A stretch of 50,416 nt of DNA from Stenomitos frigidus ULC18 (GTDB lineage Bacteria > Cyanobacteriota > Cyanobacteriia > Leptolyngbyales > Leptolyngbyaceae): the NCBI RefSeq assembly GCF_003003795.1, contig NZ_PVWK01000011.1:1-50416 (forward strand), given 5' to 3'. Within the stretch, counting starts at the first letter, position 1; each line of letters starts with the position of its first letter. Positions 44,886-50,416 of the stretch are shown one piece after another. The notes under the pieces were generated by a model. The model ran no database searches. It saw only the letters and a program-made list of their open reading frames with translations, and was not told the origin of the DNA. A program made the translations under genes and the position numbers.

Positions 44886-45725
44886 TCACCAAGAGTGCAG
44901 CGCCCGGAGTTGCGGTGTTTTCTTCAATTGATGCGCCTGCATCCGAGTCAAAACATCATCCAGAATCGTGACAGCTTCGGCAACAAAGGCACGTTTGTTG
45001 AGCATGACGCACTCAGCCCGCTCTGCCATTGCCGCATCCGTCATTTCTGCCCGCGAGGGAATGCCTTTTTTGACCAGACTCTCTAGCACCTGAGTCGCCC
45101 AAATCACGGGAATATGAGCGGCTTCGCAGAGCCAGAGAATTTCTTCCTGCATTTCGACCAACCGTTGATACCCAATCTCGATCGCCAAATCGCCTCTGTC
45201 AATCATCACCGCAAACGGTTGCTGAACCGCCGCTTGCACAATCAACTCTGGTAAATGATTCACAGCCTGAGGCGTTTCAATCTTCGCCATAATGGCAATC
45301 TGGCGGCGTTGATGCATCCGAGCGGCTAACTCCTGCTGGAGTTGTTTCATGTCCTCGGCAGATTGCACAAAGGAATAGCCCACAATATCGGCATGGATAG
45401 CGACAAAATCTAAATCCTGTCAATCCTTGTCCGTCAGTGGGCTGAGTTTCAAATCGGCATCACTCGCGCTTCCAATCGACCCAAAGAAGACAATCCGCAG
45501 GGCATTAAGGCCGCTTGTAAAGGGCGTAAATCCTGTCGTCGGAGCGCCAGGTAATAGGCAAGATTGAGACCACTGAGAAACTCATGGCGCTGGATCTGCG
45601 ATGTTGCTCCGCAACGCTGACGCGATCGCCACTAGTCAAAAATATCCTGCCCTTCCTGAACGATCACCTGCCGCAGTTGTTGTAGGGTATTTAACAACGT
45701 ACAAGGATAGAGAGATCGGACGTGG
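44886..45725 (-). pseudogene. pyk: Decayed pyruvate kinase gene
   Basis: The open 165-codon part (44886-45383) keeps the second half of the barrel: AKIETPQ (Lys, Glu), MIDRGDLAIEIG (Asp), IWATQVLE (Thr) and MLNKRAFV, ending naturally at LHSW as in the long pyruvate-kinase-like family without a C-terminal domain. Upstream, the frame is interrupted by TGA just before QDLDFVAIHADIVG. Beyond it are pieces matching the family's N-terminus (NLAYYLALRRQDLRPLQ, TLLNTLQQLRQ) in shifted frames, with a TAG and a HIP1-type repeat insertion. It is thus inactivated. It is preceded by a divergent tandem-box promoter shared with pfkA. Confidence 0.8.
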
Positions 45726-46010
45726 AGTAGTCAAACATCGCGCCTGCTTGAGGCTGTTCTAGAGTAGAAATCACCCACCATTTGGGAGACCAAACGTCTT
45801 TTACAGCGGTTCTCAATCGATTAAGCCACAAGTCTTTGGCTTTGATCATTGGTCATTGGTCAACTACAAGTGACGAATGACCAATGACGCTTAATTGATC
45901 TGTGGTGCACCCAACTGAAAACGGCTGTAACTGAAGGCGGGATCGATAATCCTTTGCAGGATGGGCACACCATGGACTGTCAGGACAAACGGCTGTTTGT
46001 CCCAAACGAT
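45691..46010 (-). other. Remnant ORFs between the pyk-side promoter and the pyk relic
   Basis: Two short frames are seen on the minus strand. One (45891-46010, 39 codons) has GAGGAG at the right distance before ATC, where ATG would be expected, and reads IVWDKQPFVLTVHGVPILQ onward. The other (45691-45849) starts MIKAKDLWLNRLRTAV and is tryptophan-rich. Neither is recognised. A TCATTGGTCA inverted repeat (about 45845-45888) separates them. Probably debris, or one small gene with a lost or rare start codon. Confidence 0.35.
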
Positions 46011-46029
46011 ACTGACTCCTCTGAGGCTA

Positions 46030-46062
46030 ACTGTAGGTCAAGAATCTGAGGGACTTGTGAAG
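46030..46062 (-). promoter_or_regulatory. Tandem-box promoter towards the pyk relic (site 8)
   Basis: On the minus strand the boxes are CTTCACA-AGTC-CCTCAGA (46062-46045), with TACAGT (46035-46030) at the common -10 position. It is back to back with site 9, 8 bp apart, forming a divergent control region. Confidence 0.65.
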
Positions 46063-46070
46063 AAAACAAA

Positions 46071-46103
46071 GCTCACAATTTCCTCAGATTTATCGTCTAC
46101 CCT
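46071..46103 (+). promoter_or_regulatory. Tandem-box promoter of DUF2949-pfkA (site 9)
   Basis: Boxes GCTCACA-ATTT-CCTCAGA (46071-46088) are followed by TACCCT (46098-46103). The bases CTACCCTCAAAG align with CTAACCTCAAGG of the nifJ promoter. The start codon is at 46132, behind GGAGGAG. Confidence 0.7.
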
Positions 46104-46131
46104 CAAAGCAACGGTATTCGGAGGAGCAACG

Positions 46132-46341
46132 ATGAAAACTGGAGAGCTTGCCCAATTCATACGTTTTTTGCAGGATGATTTGATGATTCCTGATGCCGGT
46201 CTTCAGCTTGCTTTACGGCATCCTGAGCAAAGTCCTAGCTTGTTGCCCATGATCCTTTGGCAGTATGGGCTGGTGACCCTAGCGCAGTTAAATCAGATTT
46301 TTGATTGGCTGGAACAGGCATTTCAGGTAGAACTGCGATGA
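46132..46341 (+). CDS. DUF2949 family protein
   Basis: This is a 69 aa cyanobacterial small protein with the family pattern IRFLQDDLMIPDAGLQLALR, LLPMILWQYGLVTL and IFDWLE. The start at 46132 has GGAGGAG upstream; a longer frame to 45961 would cross the promoter. Its stop overlaps the start of pfkA (ATGA), so the two are translationally coupled. The function is unknown; a regulator or partner of phosphofructokinase is suggested only by this coupling. Confidence 0.85.
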   Translation: MKTGELAQFIRFLQDDLMIPDAGLQLALRHPEQSPSLLPMILWQYGLVTLAQLNQIFDWLEQAFQVELR

Positions 46342-47399
46342 ACACACAAAAACGACTGGGGATTCTTACGAGTGGTGGCGACTGCCCTGGACTCAATGCC
46401 GTGATTCGAGCCGTGGTGAGCCATGCCACCCTTTCCTATGATTGGCAGGTCTTAGGGATTCCGTATGCCACTCAAGGGCTGCTGGAACGTCAGGTGATTC
46501 CGCTCCACATGCATAGTTTCGATCTACGCGGCATTGATCCACTCCTCAGCATGGGTGGAACGATCTTAGGCACCATCAACAAAGGAAATACCCTGGCTTG
46601 TATGGATGAAATCATTGCTAGCTATCAGGCATTGAAACTAGATGCATTGATTGGCATTGGCGGTGATGGCAGTATCGCCATTTTGAATCAATTGGCATTC
46701 CAGGGTCATTGGCAGTTCATTGCCATTCCAAAAACAATTGATCATGATGTGGCGCTCACAGAGCGATCGATCGGCTTCGATACGGCGGTGAATACCATTA
46801 CCGATGCGCTGAATCGGCTGACGTTTACAGCGTCGAGTCACGATCGCGTGATGGTGGTAGAAGTCATGGGGCGCGAGGCGGGGCATCTGGCGTTGCACTC
46901 TGGCATTGCAGGTGGAGCCGATGTGATTTTGATTCCCGAAATCCCCTATTCTATTCAAGAGTTGTGTAGCCATTTAGCCGAACTGCGCAATCGCTGGCAA
47001 CGTAAATTTGCGATCGTGGTCGTGGCAGAAGGCATTCATCCTGCCCATGACGCAACCTGTCAACCCAATCAGAAGCCATCCTGCGGTAGAGGGCAATATA
47101 TTGCGGATTGTATTGCCAAAGTCAGCGACTATCCGATCGATACAAAAGTTTCTGTTTTAGGACATATTCAGCGAGGCGGTATTCCTTTGGCGCTCGATCG
47201 CTTGACGGCTGCTGCTTTTGGTAGAGCTGCGGTTGATCTGATTGCAAAAGGTCAATTCAATCAAATGGTGGCTTGGCAGAATGGACAGGTGGTTGCTGTT
47301 CCAATTAACCAGGTTTGCGATCACAGCCCGCTCGCAGTTGCCCCCTGTAGCGAGTTAGTCCAAACAGCACGCGCACTAGGCATTTATGTGGGTCAGTAA
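46338..47399 (+). CDS. pfkA: 6-phosphofructokinase
   Basis: The enzyme phosphorylates fructose 6-phosphate in glycolysis. At 353 aa from ATG 46338 it has LTSGGDCPGLNAVIRA, GIGGDGSIAIL, PKTIDHDVALTERSIGFDTA, VMGREAGHLAL and LGHIQRGG. The residue pair usually used to judge phosphoryl donor is mixed (Gly in GGDG, Lys in PKTIDHD). This is found in ATP-using cyanobacterial-type enzymes but differs from E. coli PfkA. His replaces the usual Asn in TIDND. It is coupled to DUF2949 and under site 9, consistent with glycolysis being raised in dark anoxia. Confidence 0.94.
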   Translation: MNTQKRLGILTSGGDCPGLNAVIRAVVSHATLSYDWQVLGIPYATQGLLERQVIPLHMHSFDLRGIDPLLSMGGTILGTINKGNTLACMDEIIASYQALKLDALIGIGGDGSIAILNQLAFQGHWQFIAIPKTIDHDVALTERSIGFDTAVNTITDALNRLTFTASSHDRVMVVEVMGREAGHLALHSGIAGGADVILIPEIPYSIQELCSHLAELRNRWQRKFAIVVVAEGIHPAHDATCQPNQKPSCGRGQYIADCIAKVSDYPIDTKVSVLGHIQRGGIPLALDRLTAAAFGRAAVDLIAKGQFNQMVAWQNGQVVAVPINQVCDHSPLAVAPCSELVQTARALGIYVGQ

Positions 47400-47455
47400 A
47401 ATCCTTTAGATTACAGCAATTTAAAATCTATTCATGCTTCTTTAGTCTGTGAGGG

Positions 47456-47488
47456 CTTCACAAATTCCTCATCTTTGGATGAGATGCT
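47456..47488 (+). promoter_or_regulatory. Tandem-box promoter of the zinc-ribbon gene (site 10)
   Basis: Boxes CTTCACA-AATT-CCTCATC (47456-47473) are followed by GATGCT (47483-47488) at the common -10 position, the only one of eleven without TAnnnT. A partial inverted TGTGAGG lies just upstream. The leader to the ATG at 47564 is about 70 nt. Confidence 0.55.
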
Positions 47489-47563
47489 TGTGACAACCAG
47501 GTAGCGAACACGATATCAGCCATCTCGCTAAAGAAGTGATTACAAATAGGTGCGAAAACTTTT

Positions 47564-47773
47564 ATGAGAGACTGTCCTTGCTGTGGTTATCCGATGGTGC
47601 GCTGTTTTCGCCATCATCAAACTGCTTTTTTCTGCCGCCATTGCTGGCAAGAGATGCCAGATTTAATGCCACAGAATACCAGCGCCTTGCTAAAACAGCG
47701 ATCGCTTGAGCGGTTATTCAACACCGGCTGCTCAAAATTGCCTGTTAACTTCCTGGTAGAGCAAATATTTTAA
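47564..47773 (+). CDS. Small zinc-ribbon protein
   Basis: At 69 aa, CPCC near the start (Cys4, Cys7) and CRHC (Cys24, Cys27) form a four-cysteine zinc ribbon, followed by WQEMPDL. Similar small proteins with CxxC...CPHCRQEMPDL occur in cyanobacteria, in my memory. The role is unknown, possibly nucleic-acid or protein binding. It is separated from pfkA by 164 bp with its own tandem-box promoter. Confidence 0.7.
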   Translation: MRDCPCCGYPMVRCFRHHQTAFFCRHCWQEMPDLMPQNTSALLKQRSLERLFNTGCSKLPVNFLVEQIF

Positions 47774-47834
47774 GAGCCTATCCAAAAACGACGCTTACTT
47801 TCAGCATGACTGCATCCTCTCTTGCGATCAATCA

Positions 47835-47945
47835 CTGAGTAAGTCTAGGTTTTCAACCCTCTGGAAGGCATCTTCTGCTTTCATTCCTTGTTCGATAGCG
47901 ATTTGCAGCAGCGCCACAATGGATGCACGCCTCCCGTTGTCACTA
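47835..47945 (-). pseudogene. Tail fragment of an unidentified protein
   Basis: On the minus strand a frame reads RASIVALLQIAIEQGMKAED and on to LLSD before a stop, coding-like in composition, but with no start codon upstream. It is probably the C-terminal relic of a gene. The rest of 47774-47973 shows nothing else. Confidence 0.3.
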
Positions 47946-47973
47946 GGAGTATGAGGAGTATGGGCGAGCAGGA

Positions 47974-48675
47974 TTAGGAAAGGGAGAAATCTTTCGCAAA
48001 TTGTTGTCGTGTGAGGGGTTGTCTCAAGATCAGCCCTTCGCCACCCAAGGGATGTTTTTCATTCAAAAATTGTCCTTCAACTGAGAGATATACGTTTGCG
48101 GTTGGATCAAGACTAGTGACGGTGTAGAGGATCTGAGCCACTCGATAAATCATTGAGCTACTACCGCCGCCCTGACTAAATTCACGGGACAGGTTAACGT
48201 AGATCCCTTCTGGAGCCATGCGCAAACTCAGTAAGCGAGTGCCTACTGGAATGGCACTACTGCGATCGCCTCCCGTGGGATTGGCAAGAAGATTGATGAT
48301 TCCTTCCATGAGTGCCTGCTCAGAAGACACCGCTGCATTGAGTGCAATCCGGTGAGGCACCAGGCTAATCCGTTGTCCATCGACCTTCAACCAATAACTT
48401 TCTGGTTGCAGATCCCTGGTTTGGGGTCTGTTCAAAGATGCTGATGGCTTTGTGAGTTGAGGACTCACTGCTGCTTGCGATTGTGAAGGAGCTGGCTGTG
48501 GATGTGAAGCCGCAGGCATTTTATCTGTTCTTGTTGGAGCAGCTTGCTGATTTGAAGCGGTTGGCGTTGATGCTTGCCAAGTCCACCAAACGCCTCCTCC
48601 TGCCGCTATTAACAGGAGCAGCTCAACACCAACGATCGCGCTTCGGTGAGTTGAATAAGCATCATGGGTTTTCAT
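47974..48675 (-). CDS. GerMN-domain protein
   Basis: At 233 aa from ATG 48675, with AGGAG 7 nt upstream. One N-terminal membrane helix (about 14-35) is followed by a Pro/Ser/Gln-rich linker (about 38-90). A GerMN domain (about 95-230) follows, with SSEQALMEGIINLLANP, YVNLSREF and LYTVTSLDPTANVYLSVEG. GerMN domains occur in cell-envelope proteins, including cyanobacterial ones unrelated to sporulation. The exact role is unknown. Confidence 0.85.
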   Translation of the reverse strand: MKTHDAYSTHRSAIVGVELLLLIAAGGGVWWTWQASTPTASNQQAAPTRTDKMPAASHPQPAPSQSQAAVSPQLTKPSASLNRPQTRDLQPESYWLKVDGQRISLVPHRIALNAAVSSEQALMEGIINLLANPTGGDRSSAIPVGTRLLSLRMAPEGIYVNLSREFSQGGGSSSMIYRVAQILYTVTSLDPTANVYLSVEGQFLNEKHPLGGEGLILRQPLTRQQFAKDFSLS

Positions 48676-48764
48676 AGACAACTCCTGTTAAGCTGCAGCA
48701 GTTCTCAAACGGCTATAAACAATCTTCAATCTTCGCAATCTTCTTCAGGTAGACGACGTGAATT

Positions 48765-49331
48765 TTAGTGAGCAACTGCTGAACCCATCTCCTCGGCTGC
48801 GCGCTCATGCATCGTTTCTTGCAGGTGTTCATCATGTTGACGTTGCTGCACAACCGTTTCCCGTGCTTTTTGTTGTGCTGTTAGATCGATTTTGGTCACA
48901 TTCCGATGGGATAATTCAGCTTTGGGAAGTGTCAGTGTCAGCACGCCATCTTTAAATTCAGATTGAACCTGGTCATGTTTGACAGAGACTGGCAGGGGCA
49001 CTGTGCGTTGAAACTGACCATACTGCAATTCCGAACGGAAGTAGCCCTTCTCTTCGGTGCATTTCTCTTCCCGATGTTCTCCGGTAATGGAAACGGCGTT
49101 TTCGCTGACCTGAACATCCAGCTCTTTCGCTTCAATGCCAGGTACTACGGCTTTCAAAATCACGTCTTTGTCCGTTTCTTTGAGTTCGATCGCTGGTGCC
49201 CAGAGTGCGTTCTCAAGTTGGGGAAATTGATCGAACTCGCGATCACTATGTATCATTTCATCAAACAGGTGATTCATCTGGCGACGCAGCGTGTCCAGTT
49301 CTTTAAGGGGTTGCCAACGAATGAGCGACAT
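48765..49331 (-). CDS. Small heat-shock protein, Hsp20 family
   Basis: At 188 aa it has an N-terminal region MSLIRWQPLKELDTLRRQM, an alpha-crystallin domain (about 45-140) with VPGIEAKELDVQV, GYFRSELQYGQFQRTVPLP and FKDGVLTLTLPK, and a Gln/Glu-rich tail longer than usual. It is an ATP-independent holdase chaperone. GGGAGG lies upstream of the ATG. Site 11 lies about 70 bp upstream, whereas no CIRCE-like inverted repeat (TTAGCACTC-N9-GAGTGCTAA) is seen. Control by the anaerobic motif rather than heat is therefore suggested. Confidence 0.95.
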   Translation of the reverse strand: MSLIRWQPLKELDTLRRQMNHLFDEMIHSDREFDQFPQLENALWAPAIELKETDKDVILKAVVPGIEAKELDVQVSENAVSITGEHREEKCTEEKGYFRSELQYGQFQRTVPLPVSVKHDQVQSEFKDGVLTLTLPKAELSHRNVTKIDLTAQQKARETVVQQRQHDEHLQETMHERAAEEMGSAVAH

Positions 49332-49399
49332 ACTGTTTTCCTCCCTGAATGCTTGTAAGGTTGTAAATTGATCAGGGCAACCTGTTTGCCCACACTCAT

Positions 49400-49432
49400 A
49401 CGGTAGACAAACAATTTGAGGAACTTGTGAGG
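49400..49432 (-). promoter_or_regulatory. Tandem-box promoter of hsp20 (site 11)
   Basis: On the minus strand the boxes are CCTCACA-AGTT-CCTCAAA (49432-49415), identical to those of nifJ, with TACCGT (49405-49400) at the common -10 position. The leader to ATG 49331 is about 62 nt. The stretch 49433-49679 contains no other feature I can support. Confidence 0.75.
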
Positions 49433-49679
49433 GATTAAAAGGGGTTGAGCCGACATAACCCTAAAAAGTGCAAGATGACGCCACAAGTCTTTCTACATCG
49501 GGCTTCTGGATCAAGTCTCAGACAAGGAAAACAGTGTTGATTCTTTACGACAGAATCAGGTTTCCAGCCCACTCGGTACGATCGCATTGTCTGGTAGCGA
49601 TCGCGGGTCAGGTGTCGCTTGCAACAGACAATGTAATCGAGTGGTGAGACAGTGAGACTAAAGCTTGAGGCGACATGAC

Positions 49680-49880
49680 ATGGACAATCTTCAAGACGTT
49701 TTGACCCTTGCCGCTACCGTAGTGGAATATTTTCTCTTTGCTTACGTGGCTGTCGCCTTTCTGGTCTACTCGCTGAAGTCACCCAGCGTTGTGAAACCGT
49801 TGCGTGTGGTCTCTGTTCCCCAGAAGACCTGGGAGCGATCGCTTAGCCCAACGGCATCGTTTGCAAGCATGGCTAGTTAG
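49680..49880 (+). CDS. Small single-helix membrane protein
   Basis: At 66 aa from ATG 49680 (MDNLQDVLTLAATVVEYFLF), GAGG lies 9 nt upstream. One membrane helix (about 8-32) is followed by a basic/Ser-rich tail. Not recognised. No tandem-box promoter is near it. Confidence 0.5.
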   Translation: MDNLQDVLTLAATVVEYFLFAYVAVAFLVYSLKSPSVVKPLRVVSVPQKTWERSLSPTASFASMAS

Positions 49881-49971
49881 CGCTGAGCTGGGCGACACAC
49901 TAATAGCGCGACATGAGCCTGAATGAAACGATCGTATGAGTCGAAAGCCGCTCATCTTTCTGCCCGTCAGG

Positions 49972-50280
49972 TCATGTTTTTGCGATCGGCAGTTCGTCCC
50001 ATTGCGTGGTGTATCGTTGCGAGGGATAGCCGAGTCGTGTCTGCCAGTCTTGCTTGAGCCCCACAGCGCCATATTTAATGGCTCCAGATCCCAACTGGCG
50101 ATTGATCTGGTCGAATGGCTACATGAGTTGCTGACTCTTAGCTGAGGATGGCTCATCAAAGAGGCTCGTTTGAACCAACGCTGCTTCCACGAGTTCTGGT
50201 GCCACGATCGCCGCTTTGTAGTAAGCAAACCCTGGTTTAAAGATAGCTGTCGGTGCTTTCAGTGCAGGAGGCAGTAATAC
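49972..50280 (-). pseudogene. umuC: umuC C-terminal remnant
   Basis: The minus strand reads KPGFAYYKAAIVAPEL and QTSLFDEP, then an in-frame TAG, then PFDQINRQLGSGAIKYGAVG and RYTTQWDELPIA. This is the C-terminal part of UmuC-type Y-family DNA polymerase. The 5' part is missing; the reading ends near 50280, where the IS630-type sequence begins, so an insertion probably truncated it. Confidence 0.75.
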
Positions 50281-50340
50281 CAATTCCTCAAGGTTAGGCT
50301 ACAGATGGTATAAAGTAGCTATGGCGTTCAAGCAGCAGCT

Positions 50341-50416
50341 ATGGCAGGCGTTTACAAGCTCGCTATCACCGAAACGGAAACAGACCTCAAGCACCGGCTC
50401 AGAAGCCAGAAGACCG
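50341..50416 (+). CDS. IS630-type transposase, N-terminal part (runs off the window)
   Basis: The first 25 codons read MAGVYKLAITETETDLKHRL and continue to the window edge. This resembles the start of the helix-turn-helix domain of cyanobacterial IS630-family transposases, recalled from memory. The element's left end probably lies between 50278 and 50330. Whether it is intact cannot be seen. Confidence 0.6.
   Translation, partial: MAGVYKLAITETETDLKHRLRSQKT

Noticed and set aside
49332-49500. CIRCE element before hsp20
   Set aside because: No TTAGCACTC inverted repeat was found; the only conserved site is the tandem-box promoter.
50278-50295. AATTCCTCAAGG as another motif copy
   Set aside because: Half site only, inside the likely IS630 end.
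1-50416. GCGATCGC octamers as regulatory sites
   Set aside because: They are scattered in coding and non-coding DNA alike, as expected for the HIP1 sequence of cyanobacteria.

Overview
The window is a piece of a cyanobacterial chromosome. HIP1-type GCGATCGC octamers are frequent throughout, a bidirectional HoxEFUYH hydrogenase is present, several cyanobacteria-typical small families occur (DUF4327, DUF2949, UPF0182, CP12 fusions), and there are cyanobacteria-style interspersed palindromes and heptad repeats. A filamentous, non-heterocystous type is plausible, but I cannot name a genus. I see no rRNA, tRNA or CRISPR array.

Layout: 1-640 holds mobile-element debris (a 361-bp element with Tn7-like ends and a transposase stub). 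765-7580 (minus) is nifJ-DHOD-hypD-hypE. 7694-8593 is a small MITE, a coiled-coil protein and a leader ORF. 8615-15865 (minus) is DUF4342-hoxW-hypA-acetyl-CoA synthetase/GNAT-hypF-hypC-pdxH. 16098-19232 (plus) is a large repeat protein. 19300-27918 (minus) is usp-hoxE-hoxF-secreted protein-radical SAM-hoxU-60 aa membrane protein-hoxY-membrane protein-CBS/CP12-hoxH. 28112-32631 (plus) is DUF4327, a broken ABC ATPase, an MgtC/DUF4010 membrane protein, a cyclic-2,3-DPG-synthetase-like protein and carbamate kinase. 32816-36298 (minus) is UPF0182 and a pentapeptide protein. 36300-37590 is repeat-rich with nested MITEs and a dead FtsX permease. 37600-40861 (minus) is a caspase plus NB-ARC/TPR pair. 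41067-44678 (minus) is a DsbA-like protein, small proteins and a carotenoid-isomerase-like flavoprotein. 44886-46010 is a decayed pyruvate kinase region. 46132-47399 (plus) is DUF2949-pfkA. 47564-49880 is a zinc-ribbon protein, a GerMN protein, Hsp20 and a small membrane protein. The end is a decayed umuC and the start of an IS630-type transposase.

Functionally this is a fermentation/anoxia island. PFOR makes acetyl-CoA and reduced ferredoxin, an ADP-forming acetyl-CoA synthetase can turn acetyl-CoA into acetate plus ATP, Hox disposes of electrons as H2, and the full hyp/hoxW set matures it. Phosphofructokinase, a (decayed) pyruvate kinase, carbamate kinase, Usp and Hsp20 fit a dark/anoxic survival programme.

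The most striking observation is a shared promoter. Eleven sites carry two direct CCTCA-type 7-mers with a 4-bp spacer (11-bp period, consensus CCTCACA-AGTT-CCTCAnn). In ten of them a TAnnnT -10 hexamer starts exactly 12 bases after the second CCTCA, and the eleventh has GATGCT there. All are correctly oriented towards genes: nifJ, the hyp operon, usp-hox, DUF4327, pfkA, the pyk remnant, hsp20, the flavoprotein, the zinc-ribbon protein and two small ORFs. The architecture is that of a pho box (OmpR/PhoB-type response regulator), but the sequence differs from the pho box, HLR1 and NtcA sites. I infer one undescribed regulator of an anaerobic regulon. A second candidate system is the caspase/NB-ARC pair, whose two proteins share a homotypic module.
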